Below, piece after piece: positions 36,558 to 47,307 of a DNA stretch of 64,000 bases. The notes under the pieces were generated by a model that saw nothing but the letters and a program-made list of their open reading frames with translations, was not told the DNA's origin and ran no database searches. This DNA comes from Serratia symbiotica (Periphyllus acericola) (GTDB lineage: Bacteria; Pseudomonadota; Gammaproteobacteria; Enterobacterales; Enterobacteriaceae), in contig NZ_OZ026452.1 in NCBI RefSeq assembly GCF_964019515.1, positions 310,001 through 374,000 on the forward strand, given 5' to 3'. The position numbers and the translations under genes are program-made. Each line of letters opens with the position of its first letter. Position 1 is the stretch's first letter.

Positions 36558-36591
36558 CCTTCAGTGATCTACTACCTTCAGTGATCTACTA
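36558..36591. repeat. Perfect 17-bp tandem duplication
   Basis: CCTTCAGTGATCTACTA is present at 36558-36574 and again at 36575-36591. It lies 27 bp past the 3' end of mscL, in spacer. Confidence 0.9.
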
Positions 36592-36617
36592 TTTGGCACA
36601 GGTATTTAGTCTGTATT

Positions 36618-37031
36618 CTACAGTTTTGGTTGTTGTTGGCTCAGAAAATCACGAATTTCAGTCAGCAGTTTTTCTTCTGCGGTTGGTGCTGGCGGGATAA
36701 CAGGCTTTTCTTCCTGCTTACGACGCGCTTTGTTCATTAATTTAATCGCTAGGAAAATAGGGAAAGCAATAATAACGAAATCGAAAATAGTCTGAATAAA
36801 TGAACCGTAGTTTATCACTACAGTAGGAACAGTGCCTTGAGCTTCGCGTAATACCAAATGGAATTGTTTGAAATCAACACCACCGATCAGTAAGCCCAGT
36901 GGTGGCATGATGATATCCGCAACCAAAGATGAAACGATCTTGCCAAACGCAGCACCAATAATAATACCTACTGCTAGATCAACCACATTGCCACGCATGG
37001 CAAATTCACGGAACTCTTTCAACAAACTCAT
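36618..37031 (-). CDS. mscL: Large-conductance mechanosensitive channel MscL
   Basis: Pentameric inner-membrane channel that opens under high membrane tension to release solutes in osmotic downshock. The ATG at 37031 gives 137 residues starting [20 protein letters not shown]. Both transmembrane helices ([37 protein letters not shown]) and the cytoplasmic helix [11 protein letters not shown] are intact. A GTG three codons upstream is possible but not needed. It is last in def-fmt-rsmB-trkA-mscL. Confidence 0.96.
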   Translation of the reverse strand: MSLLKEFREFAMRGNVVDLAVGIIIGAAFGKIVSSLVADIIMPPLGLLIGGVDFKQFHLVLREAQGTVPTVVINYGSFIQTIFDFVIIAFPIFLAIKLMNKARRKQEEKPVIPPAPTAEEKLLTEIRDFLSQQQPKL

Positions 37032-37155
37032 AGATCGCACCCCTTGCAGAAATTAATAACTCAAGTTAAACAAAGTACTTCCCTTTCGCCATAAATGGAG
37101 GAAAGATTTTTATCTTTTTCCTCGGCAGAGAAGAATATCTGTTAATAGATGTGTT

Positions 37156-38532
37156 CTACAGGAAGAATGGACTTGGCTGAAATAGCCGCTCTACATCAGG
37201 GACGAATTTCTTGTCGGTAATAAACATAATAACGTGATCGCCCTGCTCAATTTTGCTGTTGCGGTTAGCGATAATAACGTCATCGCCGCGCACGATGGCA
37301 CCGATGGTAGTGCCTGGTGGCAGTTTGATCTCTGCCACGATCCGGCCAACCACTTTCGAGGTAGATTCATCACCGTGGGCGATGGCTTCAATCGCTTCGG
37401 CTACACCGCGGCGTAATGAAGAAACACTAACAATATCTGCTTTGCGTACGTGACCCAACAATGCTGAAATCGTCGCTTGCTGTGGCGAAATAGCGATATC
37501 AATCACGCTTCCCTGTACTAGATCGACATAGGCACGGCGCTGGATCAACACAATTACTTTCTTTGCACCCATCCGCTTTGCCAGCATGGCAGACATAATG
37601 TTGGCTTCATCGTTGTTGGTGATAGCGATAAATACGTCCACCTGATCGACATGTTCTTCTGCTAGTAGTTCCTTATCAGAGGCATCACCATAAAACACGG
37701 TAGTATCGTGAAGCTGCTTGGCCAGTTCGGTGGCACGTTGCTGATCACGCTCAATCAGCTTCACGTTGTAAGACTTCTCCAGCCGCTGAGCCAGCCCAGC
37801 GCCAACATTGCCACCACCGACGATCATGATGCGTTTATAGGGTTTCTCCAACCGTTGCAGTTCGCTCATTACGGCACGGATATGCTGCGAAGCGGCAACA
37901 AAGAACACCTCATCCCCAGCTTCAATAATGGTTGAACCTTGTGGACGAATGGGTCTATCCTGCCGGAAAATGGCGGCGATACGGGTATCTATGTGCGGCA
38001 TATGCTCGCGCATAGAGGATAACGCATTACCTACCAGAGGCCCACCATAGTAGGCTTTTACCGCCACGATGCTGATCTTGCCTTCGGCAAAGTTCACCAC
38101 TTGCAATGCGCCAGGGTATTCGATCAGCTTGTAAATGTAATCGATAACTAGCTGTTCCGGTAAAATCAGGTGGTCAATCGGCACTGCTGCCGGTTGGAAT
38201 AGCTTTTCTGACTCGCAGATGTAGTCTGGCGCACGTATACGAGCAATACGATTGGGGGTATTAAACAGCGAATAGGCGATCTGGCAGGCGACCATATTAG
38301 TTTCGTCAGAGTTGGTGACGGCGATCAGCATATCTGCGTCTTCGGCACCTGCTTCGCGTAGTACACGCGGATGAGAACCGTGCCCCTGCACCACTCGCAG
38401 GTCAAATTTATCCTGTAATTGCCGTAGGCGACCAGAATTAGTATCGACGACGGTGATATCGTTATTTTCGCCTACCAAGTTTTCCGCCAGCGTATCGCCA
38501 ACCTGGCCTGCACCAAGAATAATTATTTTCAT
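37156..38532 (-). CDS. trkA: Trk potassium uptake regulatory protein TrkA
   Basis: Cytoplasmic NAD-binding subunit that gates the TrkG/TrkH potassium channels. The 458 residues contain two RCK units, each with a Rossmann motif: [17 protein letters not shown] at the N-terminus and [17 protein letters not shown] near residue 235. Two TrkA-C domains end the halves. Intact; the order rsmB-trkA-mscL follows E. coli. Confidence 0.96.
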   Translation of the reverse strand: MKIIILGAGQVGDTLAENLVGENNDITVVDTNSGRLRQLQDKFDLRVVQGHGSHPRVLREAGAEDADMLIAVTNSDETNMVACQIAYSLFNTPNRIARIRAPDYICESEKLFQPAAVPIDHLILPEQLVIDYIYKLIEYPGALQVVNFAEGKISIVAVKAYYGGPLVGNALSSMREHMPHIDTRIAAIFRQDRPIRPQGSTIIEAGDEVFFVAASQHIRAVMSELQRLEKPYKRIMIVGGGNVGAGLAQRLEKSYNVKLIERDQQRATELAKQLHDTTVFYGDASDKELLAEEHVDQVDVFIAITNNDEANIMSAMLAKRMGAKKVIVLIQRRAYVDLVQGSVIDIAISPQQATISALLGHVRKADIVSVSSLRRGVAEAIEAIAHGDESTSKVVGRIVAEIKLPPGTTIGAIVRGDDVIIANRNSKIEQGDHVIMFITDKKFVPDVERLFQPSPFFL

Positions 38533-38588
38533 TTGGTTCCCTGCTTCACACTGAAAGATTTAGGGGGGCTTGGGCATGCCCTGAAGAA

Positions 38589-39887
38589 TTATATTTTAAT
38601 CAGCTTAGCGTAAAAGAAGCCATCACCATCCTTGGGATGTGGAAGGTTCTGTCGGCCCGGCTGATCTGGGCTACCGGTTTCGACCAACCTGACGTCGTAA
38701 TGGTGTTGCAGGAAGGCGGCGATTTGTTCGCTGTTTTCTTCCGGCAGGATCGAGCAAGTGGCGTAGACCCATCACACCGCGGGATTTCAAATGTGGCCAT
38801 ATCGCCGCCAGCATTTTCGCCTGTAGACCAGCTAACTCGGCGATATCACGGTCACGACGTAGCCATTTGATGTCAGGATGCCGACGAAAAACGCCGCTGG
38901 TCGAGCAAGGAGCATCCAGTAAAATGCGATCAAACTGTTTGTTGCCGCACAACTGTTGCGGTGTGCGGCCATCGCCCAGTTTTACCTCGGCATGCAAGTG
39001 CAGGCGCTGGAGGTTCTCTTTGACACGAGTGAGCCGGTGCTCATGGATGTCAATGGCCATCAGCTGTGCCTTGGGCGCAGATTCCAGAATATGGGTGGTT
39101 TTTCCACCAGGAGCCGCGCACAGGTCGAGGATTTGTTCACCGTTTTGTAGATCGAGCAGAGCAATACAGCCCTGCGCCGAATCGCCGAAGCATCCTGTAC
39201 AGTAACCCAGCCATCGGCAAAGCCAGGCAGAGCGCTCACAGCGTACGGTGTTAGAAGACGTAGTGCGTCAGTATATTCAGCGTGAGGTTCGGCGACTATG
39301 CCGACCTGGGTCATTAATTGCAGGTATGCTTCGGGGGTGTGATGCAGACGGTTGACGCGCAGCCACATTGGAGGTTTCTGGTTATTGGCATCGACAACCT
39401 GCTCCCACTGCGCCGGGTAGGCCTGCTGGATGCGTTTCAACAGCCAGCTTGGGTGTAAGTAGCGGCAGTTGTTATCGGCAGCGTGCTGCATCAGTGCGTA
39501 TTGCTGACGCTGGAACTGGCGTAATATGCCGTTAATCAGCCCTTTAAGTTGCGGAAGTTTCAGCGCTACTGCACCGTTCACCGTTTCAGCCAGCACCGCG
39601 TGCGGTGGGATGCGAGTATACAGCAGTTGGTAGAGGCCAACCATCAGTAAATAGTACAGTATGCGCTGTTTGCCGATCATTGGCTTGGACATCAACTGCT
39701 GAATGCACCATTCAAGTTGGGGCAGCGTGCGTAAGGTACCAAAGCACAGTTCCTGTAAAAATGCACGATCCTTGTCATTGATGGTACTTTGCATTGCTGG
39801 CAGGACAGTGCTGAGCGACTGACCTTGATCCAGTACCTGGCCGATGGCTTTGGCAGCGTGACTGCGGAGGTTGTAATTGTTTTTCAT
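38589..39887 (-). pseudogene. rsmB: 16S rRNA m5C967 methyltransferase RsmB, two frameshifts
   Basis: Reading from ATG 39887 ([19 protein letters not shown]), the RsmB N-terminal NusB-like domain is kept. Near 39174-39190 an 8-bp tandem duplication (TTCGGCGA repeated) shifts the frame just after VTVQDASA. The frame resumes as [18 protein letters not shown] with the SAM site [15 protein letters not shown] and [11 protein letters not shown] second shift near 38777 comes before the catalytic-cysteine segment [19 protein letters not shown]. The end [13 protein letters not shown] reaches 38589. Most of the protein is still readable, so loss is recent. Confidence 0.93.
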
Positions 39888-39946
39888 GATAACGGTCAGC
39901 ATTAAAAAAAACATCCCGGCGATTAATGGCCGGGCTATGGAGGAGG

Positions 39947-40891
39947 CTACAACTGGTTGCCAGGGGTAAACCATGCGCGGCGTGAATTCAGTAAATCCTT
40001 CGCTGACATCGGTTTTTTCCCTGCTGGCTGCAACTGAGTTAGGTTAAGAATGCAGTTGGCAGTCGCCACCTGAATGCCGTGCTTGTCGGCATGGACAATG
40101 GTGCCTGGTTCTGCGTCTGCGGTTTCCACCAGCACACTGGCTTGCCAAACTTTCACCGGCTGCCCATCCACGGTTAAATAACTGACCGGCCATGGGTTAA
40201 GGGCGCGAATGCAACGCTCTAACTGCGCAGCGGACAGGCTCCAGTCCAGGCGCGCTTCTTCTTTGCTCAGTTTCTCAGCGTAGGTCACCTGCGCCTCATT
40301 CTGAACTTCACGTTTAACCGCGCCATCTGCCAACAGTTGTAACGTTGTCAGCAGCCCCTGCGGGCCAAATTCGGCCAGTTTGTCATATAGGCTGGCGCTG
40401 GTATCCGTTGCCTCGATAGGACACACGATCTTGTGTATCATGTCGCCGGTATCCAACCCCACATCCATCTGCATGATGGTCACCCCGGTTTCGTTGTCGC
40501 CTGCCCACAAAGAACGCTGGATTGGTGCCGCACCACGCCAGCGTGGCAGCAGTGAACCGTGCACGTTAATGCAGCCCAAATGGGGCATATCCAATACTAT
40601 TTTCGGCAAAAGCAGTCCATAAGCAACCACAACCATCACATCTGCGTTAAGATTGGCAACCAATTGCTGATTCTCTTCAGGCCGTAATGATTTCGGCTGA
40701 AATACTGGCAGTTGATGTCGTTCCGCCAGCACCTTGACTGAACTTGGTGTTAGCTTATTGCCACGTCCAGCCGGACGATCGGGCTGGGTGAATACGCCGA
40801 CGATCTGGTGCTCAGATGATAACAACGCGTCAAGGTGACGTGTTGCGAAGTCAGGTGTTCCGGCGAAAATAATCCGTAAAGAGTCAGACAC
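39947..40891 (-). CDS. fmt: Methionyl-tRNA formyltransferase
   Basis: Formylates initiator Met-tRNA with 10-formyltetrahydrofolate. The 314 residues have the N-terminal formyltransferase fold with the catalytic region [18 protein letters not shown] and VGLDTGDMI, and the C-terminal tRNA-binding barrel. It lies 17 bp after def, the usual def-fmt pair. Intact. Confidence 0.97.
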   Translation of the reverse strand: MSDSLRIIFAGTPDFATRHLDALLSSEHQIVGVFTQPDRPAGRGNKLTPSSVKVLAERHQLPVFQPKSLRPEENQQLVANLNADVMVVVAYGLLLPKIVLDMPHLGCINVHGSLLPRWRGAAPIQRSLWAGDNETGVTIMQMDVGLDTGDMIHKIVCPIEATDTSASLYDKLAEFGPQGLLTTLQLLADGAVKREVQNEAQVTYAEKLSKEEARLDWSLSAAQLERCIRALNPWPVSYLTVDGQPVKVWQASVLVETADAEPGTIVHADKHGIQVATANCILNLTQLQPAGKKPMSAKDLLNSRRAWFTPGNQL

Positions 40892-40908
40892 GCTGATTTC
40901 TTGATCGG

Positions 40909-41418
40909 TTAGGCGCGGGCATTAAGCTTGGCTATTTTTTCCAGTTTCTGGCGGATGCGCTGGCGCTTGAATGGCGACAGGTAATCTATGAACAGCTTGC
41001 CTACCAGGTGTTCCATCTCGTGTTGGATGCAGATCGCCAACAGGTCGTCCGCTTCCAGCTCGAAAGGCTTGCCGTCGAAGTCGAGCGCGCGGATCTTCAC
41101 GTTGGCTGCGCGCGGTACCAGAGCGCGTTGTTCAGGTAACGAAAGGCAGCCTTCTTCGATGCCGGTTTCGCCGCTTTTTTCCAGCAGTTCCGGGTTGATC
41201 AGCACCAGGCGCTGATCGCAGTTATTGGAAATATCAATAACGATAATGCGCTGGTGGATATCCACCTGAGTTGCAGCCAAGCCAATGCCTTCCTCTGCGT
41301 ACATGGTTTCAAACATGTCATCTACAATGCGCTGTATATCTGCATTGACTTCTTTTACCGGCGCTGCGATTTTGCGCAGCCGATCGTCTGGGAAATGTAA
41401 TACCTGCAAGACTGACAT
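40909..41418 (-). CDS. def: Peptide deformylase
   Basis: Removes the N-formyl group from new proteins. The 169-residue metalloenzyme shows its three motifs in order: [19 protein letters not shown] with the metal Cys, and QHEMEHLVG with the HExxH ligands. The last reads HEMEH rather than the common HEMDH, a conservative change that keeps the metal site. It is transcribed with fmt and divergently from the dprA relic. Confidence 0.97.
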   Translation of the reverse strand: MSVLQVLHFPDDRLRKIAAPVKEVNADIQRIVDDMFETMYAEEGIGLAATQVDIHQRIIVIDISNNCDQRLVLINPELLEKSGETGIEEGCLSLPEQRALVPRAANVKIRALDFDGKPFELEADDLLAICIQHEMEHLVGKLFIDYLSPFKRQRIRQKLEKIAKLNARA

Positions 41419-41551
41419 ATATCTTTAGATCTGTATCCGAGTGATAAACGAGGTTTAGCTTTCATTCTAGACATTTCCCTGCCTGATTGACAGCATTGTG
41501 CATCAATTGCTCGAATGGTTAATCCCAGCGCTTTCTGCGAGGGAAAGGGTG

Positions 41552-42652
41552 ATGCAGCCAGAAGAAATTAGCTTAGGGATGCGTAGGGTGAAGGGGCTGG
41601 ATACGTCATTAGCTAGCCAAATTATACGGCAGTTGATAGCGGCCGGTACTGAACCTTGCAAGTTGTTGTGGTAGGTAGGGCTGAATGACCGGCAGCAAGC
41701 TCAATTTCAGTAGGCGGATGCCCACTATTTGGCCTCCACACTGCGCTGGTTGGAGCAGGTGGGCTGCCAGATGCTGCTCTATGGTGAGGTCGGATACCCA
41801 TAGCGCTTGAAGCATATTAATGATGCGCCGTTGTTGTTGTTAGTGCAGGGCAACCCGCAAGTACTGCAATAGCCACAAATTGCTATTGTCAGCAGTCGGC
41901 AATGTAGCCACTACGGTGAGCATTGGGGGCGCTACTTCGCTAGTGAATTAACGTATTTTGGCCTTACCATTACCAGCGGCTTGGCTATTGGCATTGATGG
42001 TATCTGCCATCGCGCTGCACTGGCGGCCAGTGGTTGCACCGTGGCGGTCTTGGGCAGCGGGTTGACCAACGTCTATCCGCGCCAGCATCGGCGGCTTGCT
42101 GAGCAGATTGTTGAACAGGACGGTGCCGTAGTTTCTGACCATATGGTCACCCATTTGCCGTTGGCCGCACACTTTCCACGGCGTAACCGTATTATCAGCA
42201 GCCTAAGCTTGGGCGTGCTGGTGATTGAAGCCTCGTTGCGCAGTGGCACCCTGATCACCGCCCACTATGCGTTGGAGCCGGGGCGCGAGGTGTTCCCTCT
42301 TCCTGTCACGCTAGGGAACCCGATGAGCGAAGGCACGCATTTGCTGATCCAGCAAGGCGCTTATCTGGTCACTAGCCCGAAAGACATCGCCGAACAGTTG
42401 GGAAGTAGTCTGCATTGGCTGTCAATAAACGAAAATACACCTCTTTGTGTATCTGAGACCGAAGTTGAATTGCCATTTGCCTATGTGTTGGCTAACGTAG
42501 GAGATGAGGTGACGCCTGTTGATGTCGTCGCTGAACGTGCTGGCCAACCCGTGACAGAAGTAGTGATCAAGTTATTGGATTTGGAGCTAGCAGGCTGGAT
42601 CGCAGCGGTACCTGGTGGTTATGTCCGAATAAAGGAAGGCAAGTCATGTTAG
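41552..42652 (+). pseudogene. dprA: DNA processing protein DprA, four in-frame stops
   Basis: DprA protects incoming single strands and loads RecA in transformation. One frame from ATG 41552 runs through TAG codons at 41672, 41711, 41801 and 41870. After these the Rossmann-like core is open and recognisable: TITSGLAIGIDGICHRAAL, VAVLGSGLTNVYP and HFPRRNRIISSLSLGVLVIEA. The expected SRAHSWYG-like segment reads SSRQCSHYGEHWG. The stops cluster in the N-terminal third. It is followed by smg with a seven-base overlap, as in the intact operon. Confidence 0.92.
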
Positions 42653-43114
42653 ACGTACTTATGTACTTGTTTGAAACTTATCTTCACAATGGACCAAAGT
42701 TGCACGTCGATCAGGATCAACTGACCGACGATCCCGCTCATGTGGGCTTTCATCTAGATTATTTCTATAAATAATTGAATTAGTTAGAAAATTTTTTGAT
42801 TTGCAGGTGGAAAAAATGCATCTTACTTTATCGATATTGACCCACTAACGATGCGGATTTACACCAAAAAGGAGAACGTGCGTTTGGATGCCAGTTGCCG
42901 TGTTTTCCTCCTGTTATTGGAACAGATTCAGGTATTAAACCTTGAAATCCGTGAAATGGTTATCGATCGTGTTATGGCCTTGGACAATACGGAGTTTGAT
43001 CTCGAAATTCTAAAATGGGTGGTGCTGATGGTACTGTTTAATATCCCCGGATATGAAAATTCCTATCAGCAAATGGAAGAACTGTTGTTTGAAGTAGAAG
43101 GCTATCTGCACTAA
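42646..43114 (+). pseudogene. smg: Smg family protein, frameshifted centre
   Basis: Small acidic protein of unknown function encoded beside dprA. It begins [15 protein letters not shown] at 42646 and stops in frame near 42771. The rest is in another frame from about 42827: [36 protein letters not shown] and [16 protein letters not shown] at the end. The middle (42770-42830) is scrambled with extra stops, so no full protein is made. Confidence 0.88.
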
Positions 43115-43139
43115 ACCGGTTACACGCATAGAAAAAGTT

Positions 43140-43743
43140 ATGACTAAAACAGCGATTTTTGCCACCAGGAAAAATGAATCCTGTCCGGAATGCGGGGCTG
43201 AATTGGTGATCTGCTGTGGTCGCAACGGCTCCTTTAGGGTGTTCTCATTATCCCGAATGCCAGCATATCCGGCTGCTTAAAGCACAGGCCGATGGTCATA
43301 TCGTCAAGGTATTAGAAGGGCAGCCATGCCCGAAGTGCCAGGCGATTCTGGCGCTACGTCAAGGGCGTTATGGTATATTCATCGGTTGCTGTAATTATCC
43401 AAAATGTGTCCATACCGAAGTGATTGATAAGCCGGACGAAATCAGCATAGTTTGCCCGCAATGTAGACAGGGAAAACTATTGCGGTGCAAGTCGCGTTAC
43501 GGTAAGATATTCCATTCCTATAATCGTTATCCGGGGTGTCAGTTTGCTCTCAATTTTAAACCAGTTGCTGGCGAGTGCTCCTACTGCCACTATCCATTAC
43601 TAATGGATCAGCGTACGGCAAAGGGGTTGATCCTCTGCTGTGCTAATAAACTTTGTGGAAAACCTGTAGCAACCACCGAATCATTACATAATGAACTCAG
43701 AACCTACTTCCACCCTCGCATCTATTATCGACGCGCTGCATAA
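43140..43743 (+). pseudogene. yrdD: YrdD, topoisomerase-type zinc-finger protein, frameshifted
   Basis: DNA-binding protein made of several C4 zinc fingers like those at the end of topoisomerase I. The frame from ATG 43140 gives MTKTAIFATRKNESCPECGA and then, at NGSF near 43231, loses about two bases in a T-run. The other frame carries GCSHYPECQHIRLL, CPKCQAILALRQGRYGIFIG, CPQCRQGKLLRCKSRYG and CHYPLLMDQ. Some Cys are lost (HSYNRYPGC for HSCDRYPEC). The normal end has drifted too: the second frame runs 53 bases into tsaC. Confidence 0.85.
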
Positions 43744-44260
43744 TCAGCAGGTTATCGCCTATCCTACCGAAGCTGTATTCGGTCTGGGATGTGACCCCGA
43801 TAGCGAACAGGCGGTTAATACGTTGCTGTCCCTGAAACAGCGGTCGTGGGAGAAGGGATTGATCCTTATCGCCGCCGACTACCAGCAGTTAATCCCGTAT
43901 ATTAATGACAGCACGTTGAGTGAGCCGCAACGTGCTGCGATATTCGCCAGTTGGCCGGGGCCGGTAACTTGGGCAATCCCTGCCCGGCCTGAAACTCCAC
44001 GCTTTCTGACTGGCCGCTTCAACTCGCTAGCGGTGCGCGTCAGTGCCCATCCGCTGGTGCAGCAACTGTGTCGGCAGTATGGCAAACCATTGGTATCGAC
44101 CAGCGCTAACTTCAGCGAGTGTGAACCCTGCCGTAATACAAATGATGTGACACAGCAATTCGGTACTGTGTTCCCGGTGTTGGTGGGTAAAGTTGGTGGT
44201 TACCTTAACCCTTCAGAAATCAGAGATGCTTTGAGCGACGAACAGATCCGCCAGGGTTAG
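43691..44260 (+). CDS. tsaC: Threonylcarbamoyl-AMP synthase TsaC
   Basis: Makes threonylcarbamoyl-AMP for the t6A37 modification of ANN-decoding tRNAs; essential in E. coli. The 189 residues include [14 protein letters not shown], the ATP/threonine-binding [13 protein letters not shown] region, and SSANFS-type [12 protein letters not shown]. Intact while its three upstream operon neighbours dprA, smg and yrdD have decayed, which argues for purifying selection and for a working promoter within or before them. Confidence 0.96.
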   Translation: MNSEPTSTLASIIDALHNQQVIAYPTEAVFGLGCDPDSEQAVNTLLSLKQRSWEKGLILIAADYQQLIPYINDSTLSEPQRAAIFASWPGPVTWAIPARPETPRFLTGRFNSLAVRVSAHPLVQQLCRQYGKPLVSTSANFSECEPCRNTNDVTQQFGTVFPVLVGKVGGYLNPSEIRDALSDEQIRQG

Positions 44261-44275
44261 ACAGAGGTAATGTGC

Positions 44276-45097
44276 ATGGAGAAATTTGCGGTATTCGGCA
44301 ACCCTATCAGTCACAGCAAATCACCATTGATTCACGCGTTGTTCGCCGAACAGACAGGAATTTATCACCCGTATGGCACCGTGCTGGCACCCCTAGAGAG
44401 TTTTGAGGCCAGCCTGCAAGCATTTATCAGTGCGGGTGGTCAGGGGGCAAACGTCACAGTACCTTTTAAGGAGCGTGCCTTTCAATCTGCGTCTGAGCTG
44501 AGTGAGCTCGCCTCGCTGGCTGGTGCTGTGAATACGCTTAAGGTATTACCAGAAGGTGGTTTGCTGGGAGATAACACGGATAGCATCGGTCTATTAACCG
44601 ATCTTGAACGCCAACAACTGATCTGGCCGCAGGATCACATTTTGCTGGTGGGGGCAGGTGGTGCGGCGCGTGGTGTGATCTTGCCGCTGTTGTCCTTGGG
44701 CTGTGAACTAACGATCACCAACCGAACTTTTAGACGGGCGCAGGAACTGGCTCAGCTCTTCCAACACCGTGGTGAGATCTCGGCGCAACCGATGGATCAG
44801 CTTGATCAGCATCGGCAATTCAATCTGGTGATCAATGCCACGGCTTCCGGCATCAGCGGTAAGATACCGGCGTTGCCAGTCGGTGTGGTCAACAGCAAAA
44901 CCCGGTGTTATGACATGTTCTATCAGTTGGGAAGGACACCGTTCCTCGCTTGGGCGCAGCAACAGGGGGCAACGGAGTTTGCCGATGGTCTGGGGATGCT
45001 GGTTGGGCAGGCTGCTTATGCGTTCTTGCTGTGGCACGGTATAATGCCTGAGATCGAACCGGTATTGCGCTGTGTGCGTAGTAAGTTGGCGGCATAA
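44276..45097 (+). CDS. aroE: Shikimate dehydrogenase AroE
   Basis: Reduces 3-dehydroshikimate with NADPH in aromatic amino acid synthesis. The ATG at 44276 is preferred because AGAGG lies eight bases before it; the ATG at 44270 would be too close. This gives 273 residues. Shikimate-binding [12 protein letters not shown], catalytic Lys in [10 protein letters not shown], Asp in GDNTDSIG, the dinucleotide motif GAGGAARG and NADPH-selecting NRTFRRA are all present. Confidence 0.96.
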   Translation: MEKFAVFGNPISHSKSPLIHALFAEQTGIYHPYGTVLAPLESFEASLQAFISAGGQGANVTVPFKERAFQSASELSELASLAGAVNTLKVLPEGGLLGDNTDSIGLLTDLERQQLIWPQDHILLVGAGGAARGVILPLLSLGCELTITNRTFRRAQELAQLFQHRGEISAQPMDQLDQHRQFNLVINATASGISGKIPALPVGVVNSKTRCYDMFYQLGRTPFLAWAQQQGATEFADGLGMLVGQAAYAFLLWHGIMPEIEPVLRCVRSKLAA

Positions 45098-45134
45098 GCG
45101 AAGCACCTGTTCCCGATCAGGTAATAGGTGCTAG

Positions 45135-45563
45135 TCAGATAGCTTTCGGAAGGTATTCGTCATTCCAGCGCACAATAGTTATTGGCAGAGTAGAGTAATC
45201 CTTCCAACTCGGCGGCGTTTAGCGGGCGAACCTGGCGCGCTGGGCTACCCATATAGAGATAACCGCTGACCTGGTATCACCAGGCTGCCAGCACTAATCA
45301 TCACATCATATTCTATTACTACACCGTCTAGCAGGATCGCACCCATACCTACCAGTACCCGATTGCCGATGGTGCAGCCGTGTAGTATGGCCTTATGGCC
45401 AACAGTAACGTCATCGCCAATCAATAATGGGTAACCTTCGGGGTTATGTTTCGATCTATGGGTTACGTGTAGCACACATCCATCCTGAATATTGCTGCGT
45501 GTGCCAATCTTATATCGCATTAACGTCACCACGAATGGCGACCATAGGCTAAATACTGACATC
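45135..45563 (-). pseudogene. yrdA: YrdA gamma-carbonic-anhydrase-like protein, truncated and frameshifted
   Basis: Left-handed beta-helix (hexapeptide) protein. IGTRSNIQDGCVLHVTH, IGDDVTVGHKAILHGCTIGN and VGMGAILLDG are readable and include the metal-ligand histidines. The N-terminal third is missing, since the frame begins just beside the IS copy 4 end. After AGSLV the frame shifts to YLYMGSPARQVRPL, and again near the C-terminus (WNDEYLPKAI). Confidence 0.85.
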
Positions 45564-45567
45564 GTTG

Positions 45568-46622
45568 GGCGTTGTTGAATAAATCGAACTTTTGGCCGGG
45601 ACGAGGATCAGATCACTCTCCTTCTGTCAACATAGCGACATTCCGTGGCCCAGCAAAAGTTCAACATCACCAACTGGAAGGCTTACAAAAACGCCCTTAT
45701 CACTCGGGATTCACTCACTTGCTGGGGGGATGAAACGGCACTTCACGCCTGGTACTAAGAGGCAAAACCTTCTCTGCGTGGTCGCCCACCACATTATTCT
45801 GATATGGCAATCACCAGCGTATTGATGCTGAAACGGATTTTCGGCCTGACACTTCGCGCCCTCCAGGGCTTCGTCGACTCCATTGTCACACTGATTAAAG
45901 TACCGTTGAACTGCCCGGACGACACCTGCATCAGTAAGCGGGCAAAGTCCGGCCATGTCCCGTTTAAAACCCCAACGCTGGGTGAAATTGCGCACCTCGT
46001 TATCGACTCTAACGGGCTCAACGTGTTGGGTGAAGACGAGTGGAAGGTAAAAAAACACGGTCAGGAAAAACGGCGTATCTGGCGAAAACTGCATTTGGCC
46101 GTAGATACAGAAACACATGAGGTCATCTGTGCTGACCTTTCCTTGAGCAATGTCACTGATACCGAAGCCTTCCCAGGTCTTATCCGCCAGAGGTACCGTA
46201 ACATCAAAGTCGCCTCGGCGGATCGGGCTTAGGATACGCGAGTGTGTGATGATGAGTTAAGGGACAAGAAGCTCAAGGCGTTAATACCGCCCAGCAGCGG
46301 AGCCCGTTATTGGTCGGCAGACTATGCAGAGCGAAATCAAGCGGTGGTGCACCAGCGCGTTACCGGAGACAACACACGGTGGAAAAGTATCACAGGCTAC
46401 CACCGACGTTCGACAGCGGCAACAGCGAGGTACAGAGTAAAACAGCTATTTGGTGGTCACCTGTCGCGGCGAGATTATGATGGGCAAGTTGCAGAGGCGC
46501 TGGCCATGATCTGTGCATTAAACAAGATGACGCTCGCCGGTATGCCAGAAAGTGTACGCCTTGCCTGAAAGATGCCCATTCACGTGACTCTTTATTCCAA
46601 ATCCGATTTATTCAACAAAGCC
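45568..46622 (+). mobile_element. IS903-like element, copy 4, full length (1055 bp)
   Basis: GGCGTTGTTGAATAAATC at 45568 and the complementary end at 46605-46622 bound 1055 bp, the IS903 length. Flanking 9-mers (ACATCGTTG / CATCTGACG) do not match. It joins the yrdA end of the aroE block to the yceF-rne block, which lie far apart in E. coli. Confidence 0.95.
45645..46568 (+). pseudogene. IS903-like transposase of copy 4, full-length frame with two stops
   Basis: From GTG 45645 the frame has exactly 308 codons including the stop, the same as IS903 (307 residues), so residue numbers transfer directly. Asp121 (LVIDSNGL) and Asp193 are present. TAA occupies codon 38 (45756-45758) and TAG codon 196 (46230-46232). 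Codon 259, Glu in IS903, is GCA for Ala (46419-46421). The second and third defects are shared with the other copies in the window that retain these positions. Confidence 0.92.
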
Positions 46623-46720
46623 CATCTGACGCGTACATGGCGTACGTGAGGAGGGTGAGCACTGCCAGAGTCAAAATGGGATAGGGGCTGAGTTCACACT
46701 TTTATGGTTAGTAAAAAATC

Positions 46721-47297
46721 ATGCTGAAAATACTTCTAACTTCCACGTCACCCTATCGAAAAATACTGTTGGAAAAGCTGCAACTGTCCTTCTCCTGCGC
46801 AGCAGCGGAAGTGGATGAAACGCCAATGGCCGATGAAACCGCCGAGGCGCTAGTGCTTAGGCTGGCGACAGCAAAAGCTCAGGCACTGGCCAGCGCCTAT
46901 CCCGACCACCTGATTATCGGTTGCGATCAGGTCTGCATGATTGACGGAAAAACCACCGTCAAGCTGCACAGTGCCGAAAACGCATGCACCCAATTGCGCC
47001 AGGCCAGCAGCCAAATCGTCACCTTTTATACTGGTCTGGCTCTGTACAATAGCCGCAGCAGGTATTTGCAGGTGCTGTGCGAACCGTTTCAGGTGCATTT
47101 ACGCACGCTTAGGGAAGGCGGAGATTAGCGCCTACATAAGCCTGGAGCAGCCACTGAATTGCGTCGGTAGCTTTAAAAGTGAATGATTGGGGATTGCCCT
47201 GTTCGATAGACTAGAAGGCCGAGATCCTAATGCGCTGGTTGGCCTGCCGCTGATCGCGTTGCTCGCTATATTCGTGCTGAATGCGTCAACCCGCTAG
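46721..47297 (+). pseudogene. yceF: Maf-like nucleotide pyrophosphatase YceF, frameshift and stop
   Basis: House-cleaning pyrophosphatase (m7GTP in E. coli). The N-terminal two thirds are good: [23 protein letters not shown] and IIGCDQVC. The frame then breaks near 47105 and the other frame reads [20 protein letters not shown], with TGA after KSE before [15 protein letters not shown]. The end is near 47297. It converges on rluC, as in E. coli. Confidence 0.9.
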
Positions 47298-47307
47298 CCT
47301 GACCGGT

